A stretch of DNA of 64,000 nucleotides. It comes from Tuctoria greenei. Its lineage: Eukaryota > Streptophyta > Magnoliopsida > Poales > Poaceae. The notes below the pieces were generated by a model, which made no database searches, was not told the DNA's origin, and was given only the letters and a program-made list of their open reading frames with translations. Location of the stretch: NCBI GenBank assembly GCA_036927565.1, contig JAYESD010000005.1, positions 8,276,565-8,340,564 on the forward strand. The letters are read 5' to 3'. Shown in pieces: positions 1-11,753 of this stretch; within the stretch, counting starts at the first letter, position 1; each line of letters begins with the position of its first letter. The translations under genes were made by a program, and so were the position numbers.

Positions 1-771
1 GTTCGATACCGACCTGTCATAACAAGACTGGGTACAGACCTCTTGACTTACGAGCGCACACCCCTACTTACCTAGGGAAGGCGCGCATGCTTACTCCTTG
101 GACACAGTGGACATGTCTTACTTTTCTCCTCCTTCCTTCCATCCCCCGGTAGTCGTTAACCAAGTGGTTGAGTCTGGGTCCACCTCCACCAGAAGGCCTA
201 TGCCAGACGCCGCAGGACACGTAGCTGCGCCGAACCTCTCATCAGCGGGGAGGCGGATCCGGAGCTTGCAGGACACGTGTCAGCGCCAGACCCTTCCTCA
301 GAGAGGAGGCGGGTCCGGAGTTGCCGGGCTCGTGGCTGCGCCGGATCTCTCCTCACCGGGGAGGTGGGTCTGAAGCTGCGTGACACGTGGCTGCGCCGGA
401 CCTCTCCTCATCGGGGAGGCAGATCCGGAGCTGCAGGACACGTGGCAGCATTGGACCTTCCCCCAGCGGGGAGGCAGGTCCGGTGCTGCAGGTCTGGAGC
501 TACGGGAGACGTGGCAGCGCCGACCGCATCCTCAATGGGGAGGTCCGGTCCGGAGATGCGATGTGCACAGAAGCTCCGGGCCTCCTCTCAATGTGGAGGC
601 TGGTCCGGAGGTACAGGACACGTGGCGCGGTCTGGCCTACCCTCAGCGGGGAGGTTGGTCTAGGAGCTTCGCGTCACGTGGATTACGCCGGGGCCTGCCT
701 CCATGAAAGGCGGGGCCCTGCACATCCTCTTCCTTGTATCTATGGGTACCCGGTCCGCCAGGTACCGACAG
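1..771 (-). mobile_element. Partial gypsy-type LTR (solo LTR or element edge)
   Basis: The stretch ends in GGTACCGACA, the same terminus as the Tat-lineage LTRs at 16221 and 28338. Like them it carries repeated GGTCCGGAGCT and CACGTGGC motifs. Beyond position 771 the sequence is copia coding DNA, so the LTR was inserted into a copia element. Its other end lies left of the window. Read on the minus strand, the terminus would be the 5' TG end (TGTCGG). The first 190 bases do not resemble the other LTRs, so this is a divergent family or subfamily. I cannot tell whether it is a solo LTR or one end of a full element. Confidence 0.6.
190..690. repeat. Minisatellite of about 55 bp with G-box cores inside the LTR
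   Basis: A unit of roughly 55-60 bp is repeated about eight times with substitutions. Its recognisable parts are a GGGGAGGC block, GGTCCGGAGCT, GGACACGTGGC and CCTCTCCTCA. CACGTG or near-CACGTG cores occur near 220, 273, 388, 437, 508, 619 and 675. CACGTGGC is the core of the plant G-box/ABRE element bound by bZIP and bHLH factors. The related LTRs at 14106 and 15382 have fewer, more spread copies of the same motifs. Confidence 0.7.
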
Positions 772-2333
772 TGGTGGATCCATATGAAGGGCGCAAAGGG
801 TAAAGATCTTCAGTGCTATGACATCAGAGCAGCACGGTCTTGGTCAAAAGATCCTTAATAGAAAAGCCATATGCGTCAAATTCAACAATCACATTATTAT
901 CTCTTGTAAGGGCACGGACTGAAATAAGATTTTTGTCAAGCTTGGGAGAGATAAGCACGTTCTTCAGTTGTAAGGCATAAACAGGTGTTGGAAAAAGGGC
1001 ATGACCAGTGCAGTGGACAGGCAAAGATGATCCATTTCCAACAACTATACGAGATGTGCAATAGTCAGAAGAACAAGAGGAGAGTATACCAGGGTTGTTT
1101 GCCATGTGGGAATAAGCACCAATATCAAGAAACCAGTCGTTGCCAGTATAGGGTGCAAAAGTGGACATCCCGTTGATCCTAGCGAACAGGGCGCACAACA
1201 CAGATTGTGGCATCATGGCTTCTGGTGGCAGTGACTGATACACAGGTTGCTGAAAGCTAGGAGGAGGCACCATTTCCATGAGCGCCTGCTGTGGTTGTGC
1301 CTGTGGCCGAGGACCAAAATGACTCATTGCTGGCAAGCGCCATTGCGGCATTTGCCACGCTTGGACCATTCTAGTCCAAGGTTGTTTTCTGGGAAACCAA
1401 ATCTGCTGTGAGCCAGCAGACTGTTGTTGCTGGCCTCCTCCGAAACTGGATCCACGGTTATGTCCATCTCCCTTCTTTCTTTTCTTGCGTTGATTCACAT
1501 TCCTTCCTTGGTCAGAAGGAGAAGACTGCGACAGGAAGCTCGGGGGAGCCGCCGCTTGAGATGTCGCAGGAGCACCACTTGATGCAGAGGCCATCAAAGC
1601 AGTAGCAACTTCCATCTTTGCCGTCTCGACGAGCCTAACCTCTTCACGAACAAGATAGTTTCGAGTGAAGAGAAAATCAAGTTGTGGAACTCGCGACGTT
1701 AAGACAGAAACTGCATGGCTGAACTTGTAGTTCAGCCCATGCAGCATGTTGATGACGAGCACCATATCAGAAACCGGCGAGCCGACGTCACAAAGAGTGT
1801 CGGCGAGTTTCTTGAGACAGCTGCAATACTCATCGATGGACATATCACCTTGATAGAGGCTGTGAAACTCCTGAAGAGTGTACACAACACGCTGCATTCC
1901 GTTGTCGAGGAAAAGACCAAGAATGCGCGTCCAAGCTGAGAACGCCGACGAGTTTGGCTGGCGGACCATGTTGTAGATACCTGACGACACCGTCGTGTAG
2001 AGCCAGGAGACAATGCATTTGTCAACCTGGGTCCATTCGACGTAGTCGCGTCAGAGATGGGCATCGACCGTACCATCAATATGGTCCTGGAGCCCGAACT
2101 TCATGAACGTCAGTTCAAAAAGTTCACGCCAGGCGGAGAAATTGGCCTCAGTCATGTCCAGAGTGTGTGGCACATGAGACCTAATATTGCTCAGGTTTAC
2201 AGTGGTGGCGGGGATCGAGATGGGGGGCGCAGAGTAGAAGGGGTTGGAATGGACAGATGCACCAGAAGGGGAAGAGGACTGGGACACCATCACTATATGC
2301 GGAAGCAGAGGATCTATAAGTCTACCGATACCA
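772..2333 (-). pseudogene. Truncated Ty1/copia gag and start of pol
   Basis: The minus strand encodes a copia-type Gag (UBN2/gag family) from about 2292, then a serine/glycine-rich linker, a protease-like WFLDIGAYSHMA segment (the usual catalytic Asp-Ser-Gly is DIG here) and the start of the GAG pre-integrase domain. It ends at 772 where the gypsy LTR was inserted, so integrase, RT and RNase H are missing. In-frame TGA stops occur at about 2048 and 824, both readable as CGA-to-TGA changes. No CX2CX4HX4C knuckle was found. A PBS-like TGGTATCGGTAG lies just inside the LTR at 2334, which fixes the orientation. Confidence 0.8.
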
Positions 2334-2547
2334 TGTAGAACGAATGAAAATGTTGTTGCATTCATTGATCAGAGTTGGGGTGTATTTATACAGGAACGCT
2401 GACTGACTAAATCTTGGTAGATAGCTAACGTGATCCTTAAGTCTAGCTAACAACACGATAGACTAGGAACCCACTAATTGAACCCACTAACTGGCTAACA
2501 GAGCCGGGAGAGTAGGAACGCACGAAGACACGTTCAGGCTGTTAACA
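2334..2547 (-). repeat. LTR of the truncated copia element (5' LTR by orientation)
   Basis: On the minus strand this 214-bp block runs TGTTAACAGC to TTCTACA and is followed at once by the PBS-like sequence and then gag. The TG/CA ends and the position upstream of gag define it as the 5' LTR. The partner LTR is not in the window. The AATAG just outside (2548-2552) would be one half of the target duplication. Confidence 0.65.
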
Positions 2548-4480
2548 AATAGTGTTTCAGTTACTTCAGAGCAAGAGCAGGGATGAAAGGGAGCTTAGCC
2601 TAGCGGTTAAGTGCTCTGAGTAGCACTTCTCATATCTCGAGTTCATTTTCTGTTGAGAGTGAATATTAGGCTGAATTTTATAGTACTATATACATCAACT
2701 CTACAGAGAAATACATAGATGCCGATTCTGGAGTGCACCTATAAAAAATAGTTATCGTCGTCTTGTTTAAGATAATAGGCTTTGAATGTCTGCATTTGTA
2801 TTCACTTATAATAAGATGATCATAAATTTGTTGTCCTAAGACCCATTTGGAACTGAGGGATTTCGTTTCGTGGGAGCTGAACTGAACACTTCCATTCAAC
2901 GGCACGCGTTTCCTGTAAAATTCACGTGAGAGCTGAGGCCCGAGCCAATTAGCAAAGAGCAGTTAAGACGCACGGAAGCTGATGATGGAGACTCGTCAAC
3001 TTAAAATTCCTGACATGGCTAATCACTAGCAGCTGGAAAAGATGGAGTTGCTTGCACAGGCAAAGGTATGAATGGTGACAGCTGAACGAAGCCTACAGTT
3101 ATTTCGGAAATCCTCCAGTACAAGTGCCCCAAATTAGCCTCTATGTTGTGAGCTGTTAGATTCCCTTTCACAATTCGTACACCCCTCAGCCTTATCTTCT
3201 CCGATTCCGTCCCGCTTCCATCCCGCAGAGGCCCGATTTTTCCTTGGACCGTCTCGAGCCCTGGCGGCGGCGCTCGTCGCGTGGTTCCGCATAGAAAATT
3301 TTTTAATTTTTAATCCGTATTTATAATACATAAGGATTATATTAATTATAAAATAATTAAATTGATTAACAGATAGCCACAATAATTAGTGATTAATGGT
3401 TGTAATTAGTTGTTAATTATCCGGCTTAAAATTTTCTAAAAAATTTGAATCACGCCCTTATTATTTTCCAGATATTACGAAGCCTACCCACTTTCAGCAG
3501 AGCATGTACATGACCGGCTAACATGAAGTGGTCAGGACAATAACAAAGAATTAAAAGTTGTGCACGTGCTATTTTTTTTTCTTATAACCTGGAAATGTTC
3601 GTGTCAAGAGCAGGTGACAGCTCTTTCAAGTCGCCATTTCCACAGCTCCAACCACCGCAAGATTTGGTATTTAAACATTGTTTGAAACTCGAAAAGGTCG
3701 TTAATCGTTTTAAATTAGATTTGTTGGACCTTTTTCTTTTGGTGTTTTGGCGAAATGATTTCGGTACTTTTGTGAGGTCAAGACGCACGCGAGTCCGGGC
3801 TACTTGGGAATAAAAAAGCCCATTTGGGCCATCCAGACGGTCAACGGCGGAGGCCGGAGCCCAACAACAGCAAGCAACGGCTGATCTGCCGTGACGCTGC
3901 TGCCATCAGCGGCTTCCTCCCAGGTCTCAGCGTCGCTGTTGTCCAGCCTGTCGTTCCCGCTATACAAGCAACCAGACACCTTTGCTCCGTTCACACTGCA
4001 CAGCGTCCCTATCCCACCTGTGTCACTCAAGTGAAAAAGGGCCGGACACGGGACACCTCTCTCGCGCTAACACTAACCTACTCATCAGTCACTGACAACA
4101 ATGGACACAAACCGGTCGAACTCACATGTCAGCGAGACTTGTCGCCGAAAAGCTTTTCACATACGTAGCCATCGCGCAACTGACTGTCGGGGCCACCAGT
4201 GCGTACCCTACCTGCCAGAGACACTACCGACCACTGGGACATGGCTCATCGACAGCTCGACCGAACATCTCACCAAGCATTGATGCACGCGTACTGTACC
4301 GTCAATCGCTGCTATCGGGCCCCATGATACTTGACCCCATATGTCACTGAAAAGAAAAAGATTCCTACCAAAAAAAGCACGTAATGAAACACAAAGCCAC
4401 CCTACAATAGAAGCGGGTTCCCGAAACGCTGCCGCAGGGTGCGATTCGTTCCCTCCCCTCTCGCATCGCGGTCCGCGACC
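2548..4480. other. Intergenic region upstream of the RING gene
   Basis: No convincing gene was seen. The stretch holds a tRNA-like SINE head near 2591, an AT-rich block at about 3290-3480, and the proximal promoter and 5' leader of the RING gene. The short open frames between 3582 and 4350 overlap on both strands and look like chance. Confidence 0.6.
2591..2655 (+). repeat. Possible tRNA-derived SINE head
   Basis: GAGCTTAGCCTAGCGGTTAAG contains TAGCCTAGCGG, a good match to the RNA polymerase III A box. A weak B-box-like AGTTCATTTTC follows about 40 bases later. This layout is typical of a tRNA-derived SINE head. No clear tail or target duplication was found, so it may be an old fragment. Confidence 0.35.
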
Positions 4481-5299
4481 ATGGCTTCCTCATCCATCCA
4501 CCACCGCCTAGCTGCCGACGAGATCCACCAACCCCCGGAGGCCTCCTCCTCCTCCTCTTCCGCGTCCTATTCCTCCGACGACGCCTTCGTCCCCGTCTTC
4601 CGCCCGGATCCCTCCGCCGCCTCGGCGGCGTCCGCGGTGGCCGACCGCGTCCGCAGCCTGTTCCGCTCCGTGGAGATCGACCTCCTCTGCGACGCCCTCT
4701 TCGCGCCGCGGAGCGAGGATCTCGGGTTCCCGGAGGAGTTTGCTGACTACTGCGACGCCTCGATCCACTGGGACTGCCTCGAACTGGAGGACGCCGACGA
4801 GCCGGATCTGCCGCTCGTGTCCACCGCCGCGGGGTACGAGTTCGAGTGGGAGGAGGTGCCGTCCGCGTCCGGCGCCAGCGGGGAGCCAGCGGAGCCGGAG
4901 TGGGAGGTGCTGGCCGACGTGCCGCCGGCCGCCGCGACCGACGCCGAGGAGGGGTTCGTGTACACCTCCGACCGCGAGGCGTACGAGGTGCTCGTCGCCG
5001 GCGGGGAGGGGCTTTTCCTGAAGAACAGGCCGCCTGCTGCCAGATCGGCCATCGAGGCGCTCCATTCCGCGGTCGTTGCAGCAGGCGAAGAAGGGGAGGG
5101 GGAGGAGTGCGCGGTGTGCAGGGACGGGGTCGCAGCCGGGCAGCGCGTGAAGAGGCTGCCGTGCTCGCACCTGTACCATGACGAGTGCATCCTGCCGTGG
5201 CTCCAGGTGCGCAACTCGTGCCCGCTCTGCCGCTTCGAGTTACCCACCGACGACCCCGAGTATGAGGCCTGGAAAGTTGGTCGAGCGCTGGCTGCCTGA
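4481..5299 (+). CDS. RING-H2 type E3 ubiquitin ligase
   Basis: The 272-residue protein is probably an E3 ubiquitin ligase. Residues 210-250 form a C3H2C3 RING-H2 finger that would bind two zinc ions and recruit an E2: C-x2-C, x14, C-x-H-x2-H-x2-C, x10, C-x2-C, with the conserved CPLCR end and the PW motif before it. The 200 residues before the RING are acidic and low in complexity, with a serine-rich N-terminus and several WE/EW motifs, as in the CIP8/RING1-like plant ligases. No transmembrane segment was seen, so it is probably soluble. The gene is intronless, intact and GC-rich. I chose the ATG at 4481 because of its GCGACCATGG context; the frame stays open upstream only through non-ATG codons. 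The substrate cannot be told from sequence. Confidence 0.9.
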   Translation: MASSSIHHRLAADEIHQPPEASSSSSSASYSSDDAFVPVFRPDPSAASAASAVADRVRSLFRSVEIDLLCDALFAPRSEDLGFPEEFADYCDASIHWDCLELEDADEPDLPLVSTAAGYEFEWEEVPSASGASGEPAEPEWEVLADVPPAAATDAEEGFVYTSDREAYEVLVAGGEGLFLKNRPPAARSAIEALHSAVVAAGEEGEGEECAVCRDGVAAGQRVKRLPCSHLYHDECILPWLQVRNSCPLCRFELPTDDPEYEAWKVGRALAA

Positions 5300-6876
5300 G
5301 TGTGCGGTAACGGCAAATACTACTCTTATAGCCCTATAGAGCTGTGTAAATTGGTTTGGTTTTGGATAGGGTCCTTCTAATTTCAAGTTATGACACAGTT
5401 GTATGAAGGAATGCATAGAGATAGATGAAGAGATTGTTTTGCGCGTTTACCTTTTTTCCGCAAGAGAAAGTTTGTGTTGTCTTAAGGACAGAGGGACAAG
5501 TTCTAGACATAGTTGCTACATAGTATTGTATGTACTGTAAACCCAGAGGGAGTTACTGTATATCTTGTTGCACTGAATGGCTTCTTTGTTGAATGTGCTG
5601 GGGAAAGTTTGGCCTATGTTATCTGGTTGCAACTTGCCTATATTACCTGTAGTTTGGATCATCATCATCTGTTACAGAACTGCTATGGGAATATCTGATC
5701 CTTGTTCTATCTGCCAATTCGTATGAATTCTGATCAACTAATCATCTGCAGTTGATAATTAGTAGGTTAAATGGCTCAGGATTAGAGCTCCAATTTCTTT
5801 GTATTTATTTACTGAGAGATTATGGAATTGTTACTTGCTAGGAATTTGGAATAGTTTGTCAAGTGCTCAATATAGTAGTTAGTAGTCTCATCTGCAAGTG
5901 CAGCAATTCTGAGAACTTAAAGTTGGCCCTACCGCCAAAAATATGTAATGCAGTTTTAACTTGAATGGTTTGACCTTACCACACCCGAAGCACTCGAAGT
6001 GGCTCAGTGTAATGAGTGAATAATCTCAACTCTTGAGACAATGATAGGGCTTTGAGTTGTAGCAGATTTTATGAAAGCCCTGATAGACTGTAACAGTCTC
6101 AGGTCTGATTCCTGGTTACATTGCCTTGATACTATGAGAACACTAGAATGGAGTATTTATGTTTACTATCTTGACTACCTAAGAGTGGAGGTCAGCCTGT
6201 GTCAGCATGAAGATTGTATGTGGCTGTGGGCACGAAGCAGGAGAAAAATGTTTGGTGAAGACAGGTTTTATTTAGGAATACCTACTCTAGGATCTTAGTT
6301 TTTTTTTTTTTTTTGAATTCTGCATCCTTTTAGATGGTATGTCTTTTACAATGTTAGTTTCAAGATGTTGCCTCGTATTCAAGGTTTCTCTACGTGATGC
6401 CCTGGGGATGATAGCGACACTTGATTCCATTTCTCTGCTGTGCTACTTCTGGCTTACTGAACTTCAAAGTAGTGTGGTCCAGTTACCAAATCACAAAGGT
6501 AAGGATCGGCAAGAATGAAAAAGAAATTTCGGATTTTGAAGTTACTAACTGAATTAGTAACTCACGTGTCATAATCTTAGTTTATTCGTATATTGCTACT
6601 CTTATTTTCTTTCTTATTATTCTATTTTCAAATAAAATAAAATTCAGAATCTTATTTTATTTATATTTTTTTTACTCTCATCTTATTTTTTATTACTTCT
6701 CTTCAAAAATTGTTAGATTTTATTTCTAGTCGATTCCAACTTGTTTGGGACAAATGGTTATTGTTGTTGTTGAAGGTACTAACTAAATTGATTCTCGTGC
6801 CCTAAATGTTGTATCTTGGCTCTTGCTATCTTGTATTTGCTGTGCTCCATACAATCTGTGCAAGTGCCTAGCCTAA
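5300..6876. other. RING gene 3' region and intergenic DNA
   Basis: This holds the presumed 3' UTR of the RING gene followed by AT-rich intergenic DNA, with a T-run at about 6299-6314. No coding signal was found. The small frames at 5513 and 6071 lack codon bias or recognisable domains. Confidence 0.55.
6717..6775 (+). repeat. Possible SINE tail (Au-like)
   Basis: GATTCCAACTTGTTTGGGAC followed shortly by TTGTTGTTGTTG resembles the 3' end of Au-type plant SINEs. Only the tail is recognisable, and the AT-rich sequence upstream gives no clear tRNA-like head. Confidence 0.35.
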
Positions 6877-7177
6877 GGCTCCTTTGGTACAGCTCCACAA
6901 AGCTGATTCTCTGGATTCACTTCTAATTCCCTATTGAAGTGATTCTATAGTTAAAAATGATTCTCTATAATTCTCTAGAATAAACTCTTAGAATCAGGAC
7001 GGAAAATCACTTTACAGAATCAGGAGAAGCTACTTTTTTCAGCTTCCAGCCCCTTAGTTCATTTCAGAGAATCACTTCACAGAATCAGTCAAGAATCATT
7101 TCTTCTGAAAAACAGTATTTAGCATAGCTTCCCTGATTCTGACTCAGAATCAGCTCTGTGGAACTGCCAAAGGGGGC
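6877..7177. mobile_element. Tourist-like (PIF/Harbinger) MITE
   Basis: The 301-bp element has inverted ends: GGCTCCTTTGGTACAGCTCC at the left and the complement of GTGGAACTGCCAAAGGGGGC at the right. It is flanked by TAA on both sides (CTAA if one more base is counted), the usual PIF/Harbinger duplication. The inside is full of AGAATCA/TGATTCT repeats and has no coding capacity. Confidence 0.8.
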
Positions 7178-9625
7178 TAAGCTTTCATCTTGGTTGTTGG
7201 TGGCCTCAAGTTCATGCTCTGGTCATACACAAGGTCATGTGCTGATCGTAACAAGCTTGCAGCTTTCATTGTTCTCTAATGTTGTCAGCTGTGGCAGAAG
7301 TTTGCATTATAGTATTGTTTATGCCATGTTATGATCTGTCTTCAAGATTCTGTGAAGGTCACTTTGAAGCAAAATCTAATGAGAGTTGACATGGAAAATC
7401 TGACCCTCGAAGCAAATATGTGGTGGCTGCAGCCGTAGACAATTGACTTGCAGCCAGTATTGTGTTATTGAACCACAAACACGAAATGAATGCGAGCGCC
7501 AAAATATTGATTTGTTTGCAAGTCTTGTGGACCACTTTACACCAGTTAGTCCATATAGACATAACAGAATTTGCTAACTCTCAGTTAACTAAGATTTTGT
7601 ATATCACTTCGGCAAAATGTCAGTAGTTATTTTTGTATGTTGCATTAGTTAATTTTAAATGTTACAATATTTGTTTCTCATATTCTCTTTGATATGCTAC
7701 ATGTTGCAAAAGGTACCACTGTATGCTACGCTAATTATTTTTGTTCATTGAAATAACTACTTCGGAATGTTGCCATATTAAGTTATTTTTGTATATTGAA
7801 ATAACTACATTGGAATGTTGCAACATTTATCCAAATAACCCTTATTTTGTACAGATTTCATCATTTGTTTCCATAATGTTGTAATAGTAATTCTCTTATG
7901 CTGTACCGCTGTAGTAGTTATGTTTATATGTTGTAGATCTGCTGTAGTAGTTATGTTTCTATGTTGTAGATTCTTACACCCATACATGTTGCATTAGATA
8001 TTTTTTGTATGTTGTAACAAGTACTCCCTCCTCTTCAAAAGTTTGTACTCTTTTAGTTTATTTGTGAACTAAAAGATGATAAACTTTTAAGTACCGAGAA
8101 GTAATTTATTTGTTGAAGTAGTTATATTTAGATGTTGTAATGGTCGAAGAAAGTGACAGAGGAAAGGTCAAAATCTCAACCACCTGAAATAGAAACACGC
8201 GACTGAACAAACGAACGTAACTAAGAAAAGAGACGTCAGCTTAATACTGGTAGTAAAGAGAGATTCATTCCCACATCGACACTCTTGCTGTCCGGTTCGG
8301 CTGCTGCTGGCGCACCTCTCTTCAGCTGTGTAGGCTTACTAGTTTTCGCGTCTGGATAAAGTTTGCTTAGGTGTGACTCGATTTTCTCTCCAGTACGAGG
8401 AAAACAACAGGCCTCTCCTTGCTGCTCACAGGAGCCATCTTGGGCTATAGCTTTCCATGTGGGCTTAGTATCAGCCCGAACAAGAGCCATCCTAGCGTGG
8501 CCCATACGGTGAATAGCCCAGCGAAACCTTCTGTTTTCCTTCTCCGCGATCAAGATAGTCCAGTGCGAGTGGTATTCATAATCAGCCGGTCTGAAGCGTC
8601 AGGAATTTCATAATTAAGGTAGTGGTAATACCAGTGCGAGTCCAAAACCTGCATTGCTCAGGCCATCTTCCTGGCTGGCGATCTAGTCTCCTCTGCGAGA
8701 CCCACGACTGCACCGATTCACTGCTCTCCCGAAGGAACCCCAAGGGAAAAAGAAGCACATATATCCGACAGCCTCCCCTTGGATCGATCGACACGCGGCA
8801 ACAACACGCGAAAGCAGGTGCGGCGACAACACGACGACGACAGGCAAACGAAAGTGCCCGGCGCGCGGCGGGCGGCGTCAGCGGGGGCACGATTTGACGC
8901 TGGTGGCGAATAATTAAATTAGACCCGTCGCCGTGGAGGTTAGGTTAAGCGCGCCCCTTGATCCATAGTCCATACAATGGCTTAATGGCCTCTTCTCTCT
9001 TCTTCCACGTCGCTAAGCTACGCCGGCGTTGCCTAATTACCTGTGTCCCGGTCTAGTGCGGCTGGCGACCCTTGACGCAGCAGTAGTTTAATCAATTAAG
9101 CTAAAGTAAAGCGTCTGCGTGCGTGCGCGCGCCGCTTTAGAGACGTGCGTGCGTGTCAAAGCTCGTGCGCGCGCGCGTCACCGTGGTCACCTGGTGTGCA
9201 CCGCACAACTCCGCTCGGCAGCTGTCTTGTTCTTGTTGCCTAATCAAGCCGGATCGTCGACAGCTTAATGAAGACATTAAGGTACGTTTTTAGTGAAATT
9301 TCCAAGTTTCCAATTTTTAGCTCGTTTTCACTACTGGATTGCTGGTTCATGGACTGGATAATTTGTGCGGCGTAGGTTGCTACAGTGCTATCAATCACCT
9401 TGCTACAGTGGAGGTGGAGCGAGTGAGCGACATACCTCTGGGAATGACGTGAGAATCTCGCTTGCGGTGCGGCCTGCGTGTGAAAAGTGGGAGGAGGCGT
9501 CTCGGCTGGCCGTGGCCGGAGGCTGGACGGACAAGGGACAAGGAGTGACCTGTCGTGGGGTCCCGGCCGGCCGCTCGCGAGGCCGTGGCTGACCGAACCA
9601 ATAACCCTGCAGGTGCGCATCCATG
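7178..9625. other. Intergenic DNA with low-complexity repeats
   Basis: From 7600 to 8130 the sequence repeats a degenerate ATGTTG(C/T)A(A/T) theme. A unit of about 34 bp with the core CTGTAGTAGTTATGTTTATA is duplicated near 7908-7968. From 8236 to 9240 there are unassigned frames on both strands, and 9120-9180 is rich in alternating GCGTGC/GCGCGC. None has a recognisable domain. Confidence 0.5.
8024..8101. mobile_element. Stowaway-like MITE, 78 bp
   Basis: CTCCCTCCTCTTCAAAAGTT at the left pairs with the complement of AAACTTTTAAGTACCGAGAAG at the right, and TA flanks both sides. This matches the Tc1/Mariner-derived Stowaway layout. Confidence 0.7.
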
Positions 9626-9990
9626 GATTTTTTTTAATATACGTATTTTAATTCAAATTTATATTAATAACCCTCGATTCAAATTTTTTTTAAATCTGAC
9701 CCGCCGTCGTATGAGTCTCATACGACATAATGAATGTCGTATGAGGCCCATACGACGGTACTGTGCATGTCGTATGGGCCTCATACGACATGCCACCGTG
9801 ACCGGTTTCGGCCCCGCTGGACGGCCCAGCCGACACACGTGGCATGAGCCACCTCGAATGTCGTATGGGCCTCATACGACATTCGCATGTCGTATGGGTC
9901 TCATACGACGGCGGGTCAGATTTGAAAAAAATTTGAATCGAGGGTTATTAATATAAATTTGGATTAAAATACGTATATTAAAAAAAATTC
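9626..9990. mobile_element. Foldback MITE (MULE-like) with palindromic 21-mer core
   Basis: The 365-bp element is bounded by a perfect 10-bp direct repeat, CGCATCCATG, at 9616-9625 and 9991-10000. Its terminal inverted repeats are about 90 bp, starting GA(A)TTTTTTTTAATATACG and running to GACCCGCCGTCGTATGAG. Between and within them lie five copies of a palindrome of the type GTCGTATGAGNCTCATACGAC. The 10-bp duplication and long TIRs fit a Mutator-like MITE. It has no real coding capacity, since frames through it only translate the palindromes. Confidence 0.8.
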
Positions 9991-11753
9991 CGCATCCATG
10001 GACGGACGTATCGCGCGCCGGTTGGCCGAGCCTCTCTCACCTGACATTTCACTCACCTCCCCAGCGACGTCCGCGCGTGCTCCTCCGTAGCAGGCATGCA
10101 TCCGTCCGTCCCCGTGGCTCCGACCCGATTGCCGGCTACAGCCTTTATTACTGCGCGCGCGCGCCGCGGCTGGTTCGTTCGCATGGTTGCGCCGCGGCGG
10201 ACGTGTCGGGTTCCCGTTCGATTATTGAACGCGGCGCGCCCACCCACCTCCTCCACGCGGTGCACGATCGTCGCCGTCGAGTTAGCGCACACGTCGTTGG
10301 GACGAATGCGACGCGACGCGACGCGAGCTGTCGTCGGACGGGACAGCTTGATGAGTTGTGTCCTCGGAGCCACGATTAGCAGCGCGTGCTGCTGCTACAT
10401 ACGTGAAAGCAGCGACCGAGCCGTACCGGGTCGTCGTCCAGGTCCATAGTCGCACCATCTTTATTTAGACCGTGCCGGTCGCACCTGTTTAGACTAGTAC
10501 ACAGTACACACACAACACGGGATGGTGGTCAAGTTAGAGCGCCGTCTAATCCAAACCCCCAGACGTGGAAGGGGTGCTTGCTTCCTTGCTGCATGCGTGC
10601 ACAATTATGGCCAGACTTGTTGTCAGATTGGACCTGCTTCGCGCCACCATTATCTAGCCTCTTCTAGCTGTAGTGGCTGGCCGTCGTCGTGGGTAGACAT
10701 GATATGACATCGCAGCCATGCTTGCGAAGAAAAACTAAGTTGACCTACATATAGTTTGTGAAGATTAATTAAAGTAAGTACTGTGCACTTGTCACTGTTT
10801 ATTGCATATGTCAGCATTTTCTGGAGCTCGTCTCATCATAAAGACTGGATACATGAATAATTAACAGCAGTTTCAAATTCTTTTCAAAAGGTTTTCTTCA
10901 TGCACAGTTGTTTCGTCCTGGGAGGAAAAATGAACCTACAGGCCCCTTGTTACCTCAACCATTCCTGTCTGATATACCATGCACAATTTGTTGTCTTCTT
11001 ACTCTGAAAAGTTAGGGGCGACACACATGGTCAGGTGCTGCATGATCTGTCGTCACTCGATCCAGACGGTCGACCTAGATGATACTGAAAACTTGTCGTG
11101 ACGAAACTGCACACCACCCACTCCCTCCTAGCTTTCCATTATGTACAAAAAGAAACGCAAAGTAGGAAAAAGCTATCTCGTTCATATCTGACCGCACTGG
11201 TAACAAGTCCCCAACAATTGTAATACTTTCTTCCGTTTCTTTTTATTTGTCACCGACTAGTTGATTTTTAACTAACTGATGACAAATAAAAAGAAATGAA
11301 GGGTGTATATTTAGGAACGATGTCAACTTGAAATCTTCAATCATTCGGTTGCTGTTCACTACGTGTCAAACGTTGGGAGAGCTAATAGCATATTAATTAT
11401 ATATATTTATTTTATTTTTGAAAATGAGAGCTAAGAGCATCTTAATCACATCCTAAAAGGACGGTAAATAAACCTCTGTTGGTCTTGGTCAGGGAAAAAG
11501 CAATAGCTTTGTTGGAGTATCCAACTGAACCAACGTCAAGGTTCATGCACATCTGATTTCTGAACTTTGCAGTTGTTGCATTTTGTCAAGAATACCTCCT
11601 TTTGCGAAATTCTAGAATAACACACTGCAGCTCAACATTTGTATTGTGTTCATATACGATAAAATGAAAATTGTAATTGGATAAATGGATCTATTAATGC
11701 GGTGACACAATGCATACATTTGCAGTCTAGCCTCCTCCAAGCATATGATCTTT
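9991..11753. other. Intergenic DNA left of CACTA copy 1
   Basis: The first 500 bases are GC-rich with CpG-dense GCGCG runs. The rest is AT-rich. No gene was recognised; overlapping frames at 10053-10449 on both strands look like composition artefacts. One Stowaway element lies inside. Confidence 0.5.
11226..11305. mobile_element. Stowaway-like MITE, 80 bp
   Basis: TTTCTTTTTATTTGTC near the left end is mirrored exactly by GACAAATAAAAAGAAA near the right end, and TA dinucleotides flank the element. Confidence 0.7.

Noticed and set aside
98..803. Overlapping plus-strand open frames of 90-140 residues
   Set aside because: They translate the LTR minisatellite in three frames at once; the repeats, not selection on a protein, keep them open.
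4508..5316. Minus-strand and alternative-frame ORFs over the RING gene
   Set aside because: They are shadows caused by high GC and lack of stops; only the plus frame has a domain and a good start.
8236..8890. Possible host gene from minus-strand ORFs of about 100 residues
   Set aside because: No domain, no consistent splice structure and overlapping frames on both strands.
9690..9875. Minus-strand ORF with repeated MSYETHTT/SYGPHTT-like peptide
   Set aside because: It only translates the palindromic 21-mers of the foldback element.
10053..10449. Three overlapping frames on both strands
   Set aside because: CpG-rich composition explains the lack of stops; no motif was recognised.
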